From positions 124,001-188,000 of the forward strand of contig CAVRPP010000015.1 in NCBI GenBank assembly GCA_963723165.1: DNA of 64,000 nucleotides, given 5' to 3'. Of this stretch, positions 8,479 to 16,530 are shown piece by piece (position 1 is the stretch's first letter; each line of letters starts with the position of its first letter). Origin of the DNA: UBA4744 sp963723165 (GTDB lineage: Bacteria; Actinomycetota; Acidimicrobiia; Spongiisociales; UBA4744). The notes beneath the pieces were generated by a model. That model did no database searches and was not told where the DNA came from. It worked only from the letters and a program-made list of their open reading frames with translations. A program made the position numbers and the translations under genes.

Positions 8479-9276
8479 TCAGCCGGACGGATTGACGACG
8501 TTGAGGGTGACGGAGCCGGTGAGTTCTGCGGAGGTGGCGTCTTTGCGGTAGGTCGCAGCAACCGCGATCGTGTAGGTCCCGACGTTGACGTCGTAGGCGT
8601 CCACCCTGAACCGGGCAATGTCGGTCTCTCCGTCCTCGAGACGGGCGTTGTGGTGAAGGCTCGTGGACGATCCGTCGGACGGGTACACGATCGGCAACCC
8701 GCCGGCGTCGGTGACGGTCAGCTGAAAGTCGTCGAGTCGGGGCGCAAGGCCGGCAAAGGAGACCCCGACCCAGGCACTTTCACCAACGGCTAGGTCTCCA
8801 AGTGAGGAAGTCACGAGCTGCAGGTCCTCGCCGCCTGTGTACTGAACTACCGGCACCCGGACGTTGAATACGTTGGATCGCTGCTTGCCGTCTCGCTCGT
8901 AGGACAGAGTGAATTGCAGCTTGATGTCGCTGCCGGCCGCATAGGGGACGGTGACGTGCACGGCAGTGAAATCGTATTCATCGTCGGAGAGCGTGTCGTC
9001 TGCCCAGAGCGAGCTGTAGGAGGCGGTGTTGGCGGGGTAGCGGACTTCGACGCCGGCGTCAGGCTTCTTGACGGTTAACTGGAAGTTCTCTGCGTCCCCG
9101 CCGCCGCCATGCCAGTTGAGCGCAATCCAGGCGCTGTCTCCAGCGACGATGGCGGCAGTTTCGTAGTTGGTGAGTTCTACGTCCCGGTCGACATCGGGTT
9201 TGGGCGCGGCTGCTGCGGGCAGGGCGGTGCCCACGACGAGGGCAAGAACCACGGCGAGAATGGTGCGAGAGCGCAT
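8479..9276 (-). CDS. secreted protein with two tandem beta-type domains (cassette copy B)
   Basis: This 265-residue paralogue of the 7155-7934 product has a Sec signal peptide (cut near PAAAA) and the same two-domain plan. Landmarks are GDSAWIALNW / GESAWVGVSF, VEVRYPAN / LPIVYPSD and DDEYDFTAVHV / DGETDIARFRV. The first domain contains HGGGGDAENF, matching QGKGGDVADF in copy A. Divergence at the amino-acid level is substantial, so the duplication is not recent. No cell-wall anchor motif or C-terminal membrane helix is visible, which suggests release or non-covalent surface association. Function unknown. Confidence 0.8.
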   Translation of the reverse strand: MRSRTILAVVLALVVGTALPAAAAPKPDVDRDVELTNYETAAIVAGDSAWIALNWHGGGGDAENFQLTVKKPDAGVEVRYPANTASYSSLWADDTLSDDEYDFTAVHVTVPYAAGSDIKLQFTLSYERDGKQRSNVFNVRVPVVQYTGGEDLQLVTSSLGDLAVGESAWVGVSFAGLAPRLDDFQLTVTDAGGLPIVYPSDGSSTSLHHNARLEDGETDIARFRVDAYDVNVGTYTIAVAATYRKDATSAELTGSVTLNVVNPSG

Positions 9277-9318
9277 ACAGTGATATCGGTACGGCGCAGG
9301 CTGGAACTTGAGTTCGTC

Positions 9319-9621
9319 TCAGCCCGACGAACCCGTATCGCAATAAGCGGTGAACTCGACTCCTACCTCCGCTCGGAGGTCTGGATCGTCGATCAAGTCG
9401 TCCTTGAAGGCGCGGTATTGCTCCGGAGTTACCCCGTTACCTGCCAGGCGGGCATCCAGCTCAGCCTGGATATCACCGACCTCATCGAAGGTGTATCGCT
9501 GCACGTCGCACATCCAACGGCCCTCGATGGATGAAAGGAGGGTCCCGTCGTAGGAAACGCCACAACCGGCGAAGAGCAGCGTGACTGCAAATACTGCGGT
9601 GGCCCATCGAATGCGATGCAT
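9319..9621 (-). CDS. small lipoprotein with WMCDVQRY domain (cassette copy B)
   Basis: The 100-residue product starts MHRIRWATAVFAVTLLFAGC with a lipobox cysteine at 20 and then almost directly the EGRWMCDVQRY domain, ending in AYC. It matches the 7992-8402 protein over that whole domain, including YRAFKDDL versus YDAFKAEL and DLRAEV versus DLREQV, but lacks the Thr-rich linker. I chose the ATG at 9621; the upstream frame overlaps the AAA ATPase gene and looks non-coding. It begins 47 bases after that gene ends on the same strand. Confidence 0.75.
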   Translation of the reverse strand: MHRIRWATAVFAVTLLFAGCGVSYDGTLLSSIEGRWMCDVQRYTFDEVGDIQAELDARLAGNGVTPEQYRAFKDDLIDDPDLRAEVGVEFTAYCDTGSSG

Positions 9622-9667
9622 TCCGCGTGTATCGGACGTTCGCCCAGCCGTCTTGAAGGAAAGGCGG

Positions 9668-11668
9668 CTACGCCTTGAACCTCTGCATCGCCTTTTCGAT
9701 CTCGTCCCATCCCACTGACAACGCCGAGGTGTCATTGCGAAGAGCGGTGAGCGCGGCCTCGCGAAGCATGCCGGCGAGATCGGCGAACGACAGGCCTTCG
9801 GTCTTTTCGGCCAGTTGATCGAGATCGACCCCTTCGGCGAAAGGCACATTGGAGAGGGCGAGGAGTGCACGTCTGCCCTCAACTTCGGGAAGGCCAAGCT
9901 CGATGTGGATTTCGAATCGGCCGGCGCGCAGCAACGCCGGGTCGATCAGATCCTTGCGGTTGGTGGCGCCGATGACCGACACATCGCCCCGCTCGGCGAC
10001 CCCGTCGATTTCGGTCAGCAGCGCGGCAACGACTGAGTCCGTCACCGAGGTGGAGGACCGCCCTCTGACCGGCGCGAGGGCGTCGACTTCGTCGAAGAAG
10101 AGAATGGCGGGGGCGGCTGCGCGGGCGCGGGCAAACACCTCCCGGACGCCCCGTTCGGATTCCCCGACGAACTTGTCGAGGAGCTCGGCACCCTTGATCG
10201 AGAAGAACGCTGCTCCTGATTCATGTGCAAGCGCCCGGGTCACAAAGGTCTTGCCGGTCCCTGGTGGGCCGAACAACAAGATGCCCCGCGGCGGCTCGAT
10301 ACCCATCCGGGCAAACCGCTCCGGCTCGGTGATGGGCCAGATGACGGCTTCGGTGAGGCGTTGCTTGACCTCGGTGAGGTTGGCAACCCGCTCGAATCCG
10401 TACGAGGGGATGTCGCCCATCGGTATCGACCCCAGGGATGGTGAGGTGCCGTCGAGGGCGTCGATCATCAACTCCGTCGTCACCTTGCCTCTGGTGCGCG
10501 CCACGACGGCCGAGGCGTGCACGACCGAGGCGATGATGTCCGCTCCGGAGAATCCAGCCGACCGTGAAGCCAGCCGATCGAAGTCGATCTCCTCGGATGG
10601 CACCCGGGACAACGCCGCGTCGAAAAGCAGACGGCGCCGGTTCAGGTCGGGGGGAGGAATACTCAGCGTGCGGGGCAGGAGAGGCGAACGGGTGATGGTG
10701 TCGTCCAAATGACCCGCAGAAGCAACTCCCAGCACGCAGGCGAGTCCGGGCTGCTCGGCAACCGCATCGAGGAACCAACGGAGGATGGCGCTCACCTGGG
10801 TCCGGAATGGGGCGAGGCCCTCCTCACCGGCGACAGCCTCGAGGCGGTCGACGAACACAACCGCCGGGGCGGCAGTGTTCTTGGCTTTCTCGAGCATGTC
10901 GAGGAGCCGTTCGGGTTTGAACACGAGGTCGAGCGAAACCTCATGCACCCGGGCACCGGCCGTTTGGGCAGCAGCAGCAACCAGTTCAGATTTCCCGCAA
11001 CCGATCGGTCCTTCGACGATCACCCCTGCTACCTGGGGCAGACCCCAGGCTGCCGGCAGGTCCTGAGGTGACGTGAGTAGCGAGAACCAGCCGGTCAACA
11101 TCTCCAGTTCGGTTTCCAATCCGGCCAGCAGTGCTTCGGTCGTGGTCGGGGCACCCGGTCGCGCCGTAGTTGCCCGGGATGAAACCTGGGGAACGGTGAG
11201 CGGAGCACGCGTTGCTTCAGCCTCGCTCAGGAAACTGGTTGCCATGCCCACCGTCGCTGCCGGATCCGGATCGACCTCGGCGATGCGGATTTCTACGGGT
11301 TCACCGCCACGGTCGCCATAGGCGGTATCTACCGTCACGAGGTCGCCTGCGCTGACCGGCCTCCCCTGCAGACCGTGCACCAGCGTGCGCACTTCGAGCG
11401 CCAGCTCATCGCCCGCAATGACCACCCGGCGGGCAGTCGGAAGAATGGCCCGTTTGGCAGCGACGCCCTGTCCGGCGGTCAGCCCTGCGTTTTGCAGAGC
11501 CTGCGGACCGAGCAGCAGGGCCGTGGGCTCAGAGGTTTCGCGAGGTCGGACGAGGACGTGGGACCTACCGACGGAAATGATGCCGCCACCGGGCATACCC
11601 ATGGCGGCCAGCAGGGTACGGTCTGCTCCTGCCACCGGGTCTCTTCCGGGTCGGACGGTGAATCGCAT
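9668..11668 (-). CDS. CDC48/VCP-like AAA ATPase with two AAA domains
   Basis: The 666-residue protein has an N-terminal region (1-150) resembling the CDC48 double-psi barrel and then two AAA modules. The second is canonical: Walker A GPPGTGKT (467-474), Walker B ILFFDEVD (522-529), the IGATNRKDLIDPALLRAGRFE sensor/arginine-finger block. The first has Walker A GPIGCGKS (220-227), but its Walker B reads VVFVDRLE (270-277), so the catalytic Glu is replaced by Arg, and the arginine-finger block is TRSPLLPRTL. ATP hydrolysis is therefore expected mainly in the second ring. The family unfolds or extracts protein substrates. A TACCAT box precedes the ATG by six bases. Confidence 0.88.
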   Translation of the reverse strand: MRFTVRPGRDPVAGADRTLLAAMGMPGGGIISVGRSHVLVRPRETSEPTALLLGPQALQNAGLTAGQGVAAKRAILPTARRVVIAGDELALEVRTLVHGLQGRPVSAGDLVTVDTAYGDRGGEPVEIRIAEVDPDPAATVGMATSFLSEAEATRAPLTVPQVSSRATTARPGAPTTTEALLAGLETELEMLTGWFSLLTSPQDLPAAWGLPQVAGVIVEGPIGCGKSELVAAAAQTAGARVHEVSLDLVFKPERLLDMLEKAKNTAAPAVVFVDRLEAVAGEEGLAPFRTQVSAILRWFLDAVAEQPGLACVLGVASAGHLDDTITRSPLLPRTLSIPPPDLNRRRLLFDAALSRVPSEEIDFDRLASRSAGFSGADIIASVVHASAVVARTRGKVTTELMIDALDGTSPSLGSIPMGDIPSYGFERVANLTEVKQRLTEAVIWPITEPERFARMGIEPPRGILLFGPPGTGKTFVTRALAHESGAAFFSIKGAELLDKFVGESERGVREVFARARAAAPAILFFDEVDALAPVRGRSSTSVTDSVVAALLTEIDGVAERGDVSVIGATNRKDLIDPALLRAGRFEIHIELGLPEVEGRRALLALSNVPFAEGVDLDQLAEKTEGLSFADLAGMLREAALTALRNDTSALSVGWDEIEKAMQRFKA

Positions 11669-11674
11669 GTCCGC

Positions 11675-11680
11675 ATGGTA
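11675..11680 (-). promoter_or_regulatory. putative leaderless -10 box (TACCAT) for the AAA ATPase
   Basis: TACCAT ends six bases before the ATG at 11668, with no Shine-Dalgarno. Confidence 0.45.
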
Positions 11681-11718
11681 GAGGGCCGGGTACTGCTGCG
11701 AGCAGCCTCTCCGGTGCT

Positions 11719-13350
11719 TTAAGCGGCGAGGTGCAGCTCAGGAATCCGCCCCACCGGCATGTGCAGGGGTTGCGACGACTCGAGGAGCGCCGCTTCCGAC
11801 CGACCCAGCCACTGCCAGATCAAGTGGGCCTCTTCCGCGTCCTGCACAGCGGGCGGAACCGGTGGCCACGAAGTCTCGAAGTCGGCGCCCGACGGATAGA
11901 AGGCCGGCCGATCGCTACCGCTCCAGGCGAAGGTCAACCGGCCGCGTTCGACGAGAGCGCCTTCTCCAGCCGCAGTCTCAGCCCACAGCATCCCGGCCCG
12001 GTTGAGAGTCTGCCACGCACGGCGCCGCTCGAGCGAAAGGGCCAGTGCCCGGTAGCGGTCCCGCATCCAACCGGCTTCCTCGAAACGCTGTTGAAGGGCC
12101 AACTCGGTCATCTTGTCCTGAAGGGGAGCCAGAAGGAGCTGCGGGTCCCGTTCGATGCCCGACACGAGGCGTTCGACTATCGGCTGGTAGTCGGATTCGG
12201 CCAGCGAGCCGTCACAGGGACAAGCGGCGACCCCGAGTTGGGCGAAGGCGCACTCGCTTCCGCGCTTCCCCGGCCTGCCCGAGCACCGTCGAATGGGGAC
12301 CGCGTCCCAGAGCGCAGTCATTACGATTTCCGCACTCCGGCGGCTCCGGTAGGGACCCAGATAAACGAGTCCGTCCTCGCGCAGGGTCCGAACCAGCGAC
12401 AGTCTCGGGTACTTCTCAGTGGTCAGTTTCACGAAATGCGACGACTTGGGGGGTTTTGAACGGCGGTTGTAGCGCGGCCGATGGGCATGGATGAGTCGAA
12501 GTTCGGTGATCTCCGCCTCGAGTTCCGTTGCGCAGACCCGGTGCTCGATTGTGTCGAGTTCTTTCAGCATCGAGGAGACCGTACGGCGCGTATCTCCATA
12601 GAAGTAGCTCCGGACCCGGGTGCGCAGGTTCTTGGCCTTGCCGATGTAGAAGATGCCGCCGTTGCGGTCCTTGAAGATGTATACGCCGGGCCGGCGGGGG
12701 AGAGCGTCAGCCAAGCGGATCTTCCCGTAGTCGGCCGAGCCGCGCGCCGTGGGCAGTTGCAGAAGGTCTTCGAGGGCGGTGACTCCCAGCGAGCCGGCCC
12801 GCTCCAGCAACGAGTGCAGTACCCAGGCCGTCGCCTTGGCGTCCTGGAGCGCCCGGTGGGTGGGAACGGTCGGGGACCGGAAGTAAGCGGCCAGGGTCTG
12901 CAGTTTCAAGTTGCGAATCTCGTTGCGGATGAGTCTGCGGGCGAGGGCGTAGGTATCGACCGAGCGATTCGGCAACCGGCCGTACCCGAGGCGCATCGAG
13001 TCGGCGTTGAGGAACGAAAGATCGAATCGCACGTTATGGCCGACGATCACCGCATCGCCAATGAATTCCAGGAAAGCCGGAAGGGCTTCCTCGATCCGGG
13101 GCGCTTCGATGACCATCGATTGGGTGATCCCGGTCAGGATGGTGATGTAGGGCGGGATCGGTGAGCCGGGGTTCACCAGCGTCTGAAAGGTTCCGAGTTC
13201 CTCGCCCCCGAGATACTTGACCGCCCCGATTTCGGTAATGGAGCAATCGGCCGGCGAGCCCCCCGTTGTTTCGAGATCGAGAACACAAAAAGGGACTTCG
13301 CTCAACGGAGCCCCCATGTCATCGAAACTCTGCTGGACGGCGGTAATCAC
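11719..13350 (-). CDS. DEDD 3'-5' exonuclease fused to GIY-YIG (UvrC-like) nuclease
   Basis: The 543-residue protein joins a DnaQ-like exonuclease to a UvrC/Cho-like endonuclease module. Exonuclease motifs are LDLETTGG (Exo I), VGHNVRFDLSFL (Exo II) and HRALQDAKAT (Exo III). The GIY-YIG motif appears as GVYIF then FYIGKAKNLRTRVRSYF near residues 230-255. Such fusions are known in actinobacteria and are thought to act in DNA repair. The start is a GTG at 13350, seven bases after a TAGTTT box, and a LexA-type operator lies just upstream, so SOS induction is likely. The C-terminal 150 residues have no domain I recognise. Confidence 0.9.
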   Translation of the reverse strand: MITAVQQSFDDMGAPLSEVPFCVLDLETTGGSPADCSITEIGAVKYLGGEELGTFQTLVNPGSPIPPYITILTGITQSMVIEAPRIEEALPAFLEFIGDAVIVGHNVRFDLSFLNADSMRLGYGRLPNRSVDTYALARRLIRNEIRNLKLQTLAAYFRSPTVPTHRALQDAKATAWVLHSLLERAGSLGVTALEDLLQLPTARGSADYGKIRLADALPRRPGVYIFKDRNGGIFYIGKAKNLRTRVRSYFYGDTRRTVSSMLKELDTIEHRVCATELEAEITELRLIHAHRPRYNRRSKPPKSSHFVKLTTEKYPRLSLVRTLREDGLVYLGPYRSRRSAEIVMTALWDAVPIRRCSGRPGKRGSECAFAQLGVAACPCDGSLAESDYQPIVERLVSGIERDPQLLLAPLQDKMTELALQQRFEEAGWMRDRYRALALSLERRRAWQTLNRAGMLWAETAAGEGALVERGRLTFAWSGSDRPAFYPSGADFETSWPPVPPAVQDAEEAHLIWQWLGRSEAALLESSQPLHMPVGRIPELHLAA

Positions 13351-13357
13351 CGCACCG

Positions 13358-13363
13358 AAACTA
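13358..13363 (-). promoter_or_regulatory. putative leaderless -10 box (TAGTTT) for the exonuclease fusion
   Basis: TAGTTT ends seven bases before the GTG at 13350. The SOS box begins two bases further upstream, so LexA would cover the promoter spacer. Confidence 0.5.
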
Positions 13364-13365
13364 GA

Positions 13366-13381
13366 TCGAACATACGTTCGA
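13366..13381. promoter_or_regulatory. LexA operator (SOS box)
   Basis: TCGAACATACGTTCGA is a perfect six-plus-six inverted repeat with a four-base spacer and matches the actinobacterial consensus TCGAAC-N4-GTTCGA. It lies 15 bases upstream of the nuclease start codon, directly behind its -10 box. Confidence 0.85.
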
Positions 13382-13390
13382 TGTCAAGCA

Positions 13391-13462
13391 TCCTCCCCTG
13401 CGAACGAAGTGAGCGAGATGGGGGGAGGTGTTTCTCGCCAACAGGCGAGAAGCGGAGGGGGT
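13391..13462 (+). repeat. GC-rich dispersed intergenic repeat, family A
   Basis: The element contains CCTCCCC, a GAGCGAGAT spacer and GGGGGGAGG, then GGGGGAGGTG, an inverted repeat CTCGCC/GGCGAG and AGCGGAGGGGGT (13421-13462). An inverted near-copy of that last part lies at 31774-31816. The stretch between the nuclease and methyltransferase genes holds nothing else. Confidence 0.65.
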
Positions 13463-13498
13463 TTGGCTCGACGGCTGGTTCCCAACAACGAAGAGCGC

Positions 13499-14098
13499 CT
13501 AGGTACTCTTCTTCGCTTCTCCTTGAACCAGGCTCCCACTCTTCGATCGCCATAACCTGGTGATCTCGAATCCGTTGGCTGCAATGGTTTCGAGGGTGGA
13601 TCGGTTGGTGTGGCACCCGCCCGACACTCGCCGCCAGTACGGAGTGATCCAGTCCTGAAACTTTGCCGTGTTGCGGTGGGGCGAGCGAATGTGCTCGAGG
13701 AAGATCAGCGATCCGTCCGGTTTTAGCACCCGGCGGGCGCCTCGCAGAGCCAGTGCAGGATCGGGAATTGTGCAAAGGATGAGGCTGATCACCACGGTGT
13801 CGAACTCGTCCGTAGGAAAGTGCATGTCCTCACCGGGGAGCAGTTCGAGATGCACCGGGCAAGGCGCCCGGGAAGCCCGCCGCGTGGCTCGTTTCAACAT
13901 GTGCGGGTCGGGGTCGATTGCGACCACCTCGGTGGCGTTGGTGAAATGTGACAGGTTCAATCCAGTACCAACACCGATTTCCAGCACCCGGCCGGTGGCG
14001 GCCTCAGCCAGGCGGGCTCTTTGCCTGCGCAACCCCAACCAGTCGTTGGGGACCATCAGCACGTCGTACAGTGCCGCCACGACCGGATGCTCAGCCAC
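13499..14098 (-). CDS. class I SAM-dependent methyltransferase
   Basis: This is a 199-residue small-molecule-type methyltransferase. SAM motif I is VLEIGVGTGLNLSHF (about 39-53), motif II acidic residue is in VVAIDPDPHML, and motif IV is FDTVVISLILCTIPDP, followed by ARRVLKPDGSLIFLEH. The layout resembles the UbiE/METTL7-like group. The substrate cannot be told from sequence. It lies 33 bases after the SpoU-type methyltransferase on the same strand and is probably co-transcribed. Its last codons run up to the intergenic repeat. Confidence 0.8.
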   Translation of the reverse strand: MAEHPVVAALYDVLMVPNDWLGLRRQRARLAEAATGRVLEIGVGTGLNLSHFTNATEVVAIDPDPHMLKRATRRASRAPCPVHLELLPGEDMHFPTDEFDTVVISLILCTIPDPALALRGARRVLKPDGSLIFLEHIRSPHRNTAKFQDWITPYWRRVSGGCHTNRSTLETIAANGFEITRLWRSKSGSLVQGEAKKST

Positions 14099-14131
14099 CG
14101 CAGGCGCCCATTCGTTTCGAGTTGTCGGCTT

Positions 14132-14965
14132 TCACGATTGAGGCACCGGGCCCGGCCCGGCGGTTGCTCCAGACCGTTGGCGAACCGCTTCGAAGACAAC
14201 CACCCCTGCTGCCATAGCGGCGTTGAGGCTGTCCACCTGCCCACCCATCGGGATACGGATCTGCATCCCAGCCTCCTGCAGCCAGGTTTCGGTGAGCCCG
14301 TATTGCTCGCTCCCGACGGCGATTGCGGCCGGTCCGCTGAGATCGGTCTGCCAGTGAGGCACCGTTGCATCAGGTGTGGTGGCGAACGTGGCGATCCCGC
14401 GCTCCGCCAGCCAGCGGAGGGCATCCGGAGTCGACGAGACGGCCAGCGGAACCAGGAAGAGACAACCCAGCGAGGCCCGGACCACGTTTGGGTTGAACGG
14501 ATCTGTGGTGGGTTCACACACGATGACGGCATCGACCGCGGCGGCATCGGCGGTACGCAACATGGTTCCGAGATTGCCGGGCTTCTCGATCGATTCGACG
14601 ACCAGGATCAGGGGGTTCGATGACGGCGCCAGCAGATCCAGAGTGGCCGGGAATTGATCGGCCAAGCCCAGGAGCCCTTCCGGACGATCTCGATAGCTCA
14701 CCTTCCGAAAGGCCTCGGAACCCAGCTCAACGCCCTCGGCTCCTCTGGCCACCGCCTGTTCGATCAGAGCAGTTTCGTTCTCACCGAGGAAGAGATCCGG
14801 GCAGTAGTAGATCTCTCGAATCTCCAGTCCGGAGTCCACCGCTCTCGTCAGCTCTCGATAGCCCTCGATCAGAAAGACGCCCGACGCGTCTCGTTCGCGC
14901 CGATTCCGGAGCTTGACGAGCTGCTTGACCCTTTGGTTCGTAACGGAAGTGATGACCTCGTGCAC
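14132..14965 (-). CDS. TrmH/SpoU-family RNA 2'-O-methyltransferase
   Basis: This is a 277-residue SPOUT methyltransferase of the 23S rRNA/tRNA type. The N-terminal substrate-binding domain (ITSVTNQRVKQLVKLRNRRERD...FLIEGYREL) is typical of RlmB/TsnR-like enzymes. The SAM-knot motifs are EKPGNLGTMLRTADA, NPNVVRASLG, VGSEQYGL and IPMGGQVDSLNAAMAAGV. The start codon is GTG at 14965, with a TAAGGT box six bases upstream. The exact target nucleotide is unknown. It heads a two-gene unit with the SAM methyltransferase. Confidence 0.88.
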   Translation of the reverse strand: MHEVITSVTNQRVKQLVKLRNRRERDASGVFLIEGYRELTRAVDSGLEIREIYYCPDLFLGENETALIEQAVARGAEGVELGSEAFRKVSYRDRPEGLLGLADQFPATLDLLAPSSNPLILVVESIEKPGNLGTMLRTADAAAVDAVIVCEPTTDPFNPNVVRASLGCLFLVPLAVSSTPDALRWLAERGIATFATTPDATVPHWQTDLSGPAAIAVGSEQYGLTETWLQEAGMQIRIPMGGQVDSLNAAMAAGVVVFEAVRQRSGATAGPGPVPQS

Positions 14966-14971
14966 GAGCCG

Positions 14972-14977
14972 ACCTTA
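14972..14977 (-). promoter_or_regulatory. putative leaderless -10 box (TAAGGT) for the SpoU methyltransferase
   Basis: TAAGGT ends six bases before the GTG at 14965. Confidence 0.45.
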
Positions 14978-15042
14978 CCTCCCGTTTTGGCGTCCGAAAG
15001 GTGGTGTCCGTGCCCCTTCTGGACGCCAAAACCGGAAAAGAG

Positions 15043-15825
15043 TCATCGTTTGTCGACGTAAAGGCTCTGCAGGGACCGGCCGAAGCGGCCTTGCTCGTCG
15101 AACAAGGCGGCCTCGGCCAGTCCGGCGCCGTGTCTTTCGAGACGGGTGTGGGCGTCGAGTCCGATCCAGTCACCGTCGGCCGGCCGGTGCTGGTAAACGG
15201 TCAGGTCGGGATTGATGAAGAGGTAGCGGTCGATGTCGACCGCCGAGGAGATGCCGTTTCCACAGTCGGCGGCCACCAGAACCCGCTGCAGCGGCGTCGG
15301 GTCCTCACCCATGACCACCGGCACCATCAGGCGGATCCAGGCAACGGAAGGGCCCGGCTCGGTCAGACCGCCGATCAGGGGTCTGGTATCGAGAGCGTCT
15401 CCGAAGTTCTCCCATTCCACCGGCACGAGCCGTACCGGTTCGACGGTGTCGGGCGGGGCCAATGTCTCGAGAGGGCCCGCAGCTTCGAGTGGCAAATCGA
15501 TTCCCTCATGGACCCGGATGCGCAGCGCCATGGCCCGGGCGACGGGCTCGGCTGCGGTGCTCAGAGTCGCCTCGACCAGCTGGACCCGTTTCCCCGGCCG
15601 AACGACCCGGCTTACAACGGTGAGCGGGGTGATCGGCACCGGGCGGATGAACTCGACGGTGAACCGCGCAACGAACATCGAGACGGGTTCGGTTGCTTCG
15701 ACGGCACGGGCTAGGAGAGCCGCGGGTGGTCCACCGTGTTGGGACTCCGGGCTCCACGGTCCACGAGTCAAGGCGCTTGGCAGAAACGCGCCGGATGCCG
15801 TTCGGGTGAATAGTGCGTCGGCCAT
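15043..15825 (-). CDS. acyl-CoA thioesterase-like double hot-dog protein
   Basis: The 260-residue protein resembles TesB-like thioesterase-family proteins with two hot-dog domains. Visible landmarks are the N-terminal RGPWSPESQHGGPPAALLARAVE, the MFVARFTVEFIRPVPI strand and a second half with CGNGISSAVDI and FINPDLTVY. It should cleave or bind acyl-CoA in the cytoplasm; the chain-length preference is unknown. A TAAGAT box lies six bases before the ATG. The gene is monocistronic or ends a short unit on the minus strand. Confidence 0.72.
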   Translation of the reverse strand: MADALFTRTASGAFLPSALTRGPWSPESQHGGPPAALLARAVEATEPVSMFVARFTVEFIRPVPITPLTVVSRVVRPGKRVQLVEATLSTAAEPVARAMALRIRVHEGIDLPLEAAGPLETLAPPDTVEPVRLVPVEWENFGDALDTRPLIGGLTEPGPSVAWIRLMVPVVMGEDPTPLQRVLVAADCGNGISSAVDIDRYLFINPDLTVYQHRPADGDWIGLDAHTRLERHGAGLAEAALFDEQGRFGRSLQSLYVDKR

Positions 15826-15831
15826 GTCCCG

Positions 15832-15837
15832 ATCTTA
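15832..15837 (-). promoter_or_regulatory. putative leaderless -10 box (TAAGAT) for the thioesterase
   Basis: TAAGAT ends six bases before the ATG at 15825. Confidence 0.45.
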
Positions 15838-16448
15838 CGACTGCACGCCATCCGCTCCGGTCCACCGCTCTCGATGTACGACCTCCGCCTCAGGCTTCCA
15901 GCCCCGACCCAGCGAACCCGATGTGCGGTCGGGTGCCGGGTGTCCGACCGTGACGACTCCGATTGGGGTGACGTGGCCGGGAATCCCGAGCACAGTCTGC
16001 AGTCCGGGAATCGAGTGGACGCCCAGCAGTCCGGCAGCCAGTCCCTCATCGACGGCCGCGAGGAGGAGCAACATCATCATTGCTCCGGCATCGACCCACC
16101 AAAACGGGATCGGCCAGGTCGTCTCCCGGCCTTCTGAGTCGACCTTGTCCGGTTCCCGGTAGCGGCGGTGGTAGTCGGCTTCGCTCGTGCAAATGACGAA
16201 GTGGACCGGTGCCTTCGAGATCCACGGGTCAAACCCGGCTGCCACGTACTCTGGCTCTCCGGATAGGTCGGCAATGGTTTGCCGGGTCTCCGGCGAGGTC
16301 ACAACTACGAGATATTGGCCCTGGCGAACCCCGCACTTGGCGCCCTTCGGGCTGCTTCGATCAACCGGTCCACCACGTCTTCTTCGATCGGGTCGCCGGT
16401 GTAATTGCGCACCATCCTGCGTTTTCGTATGACGTCTTGAAAGTCCAT
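15835..16448 (-). pseudogene. nitroreductase-family FMN protein, frameshifted
   Basis: Two reading frames together make a nitroreductase. The first (from ATG 16448) encodes MDFQDVIRKRRMVRNYTGDPI and RRAPSAGF; the second continues with VVVTSPETRQTIADL through AGAMMMLLLLAAVDEGLAAGLLGV. The join is near 16318-16325: one extra base there would give the family sequence GFAQGQYLVVVT, so a single base is missing. This is either an assembly error or true decay. The intact product would be about 204 residues and use FMN and NAD(P)H. The gene is opposite in strand to the next small membrane protein gene. Confidence 0.75.
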
Positions 16449-16518
16449 GAAGTTTGCCTCGTTCTCAGCGCTCGGTTCCCCGCCCCAGTTTGGCTCATGA
16501 CCGACGACTGACAACTGA

Positions 16519-16524
16519 TAACTT
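16519..16524 (+). promoter_or_regulatory. putative leaderless -10 box (TAACTT)
   Basis: TAACTT ends six bases before the ATG at 16531. Confidence 0.4.
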
Positions 16525-16530
16525 GGTTCT

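Larger units (their letters stand above)
7155..9621 (-). repeat. ancient tandem duplication of a lipoprotein/secreted-protein gene pair
   Basis: The order on the minus strand is lipoprotein B, secreted B, lipoprotein A, secreted A. Both members are paralogous between copies at the protein level, so the unit that duplicated was the pair, about 1.2 kb. Confidence 0.75.
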
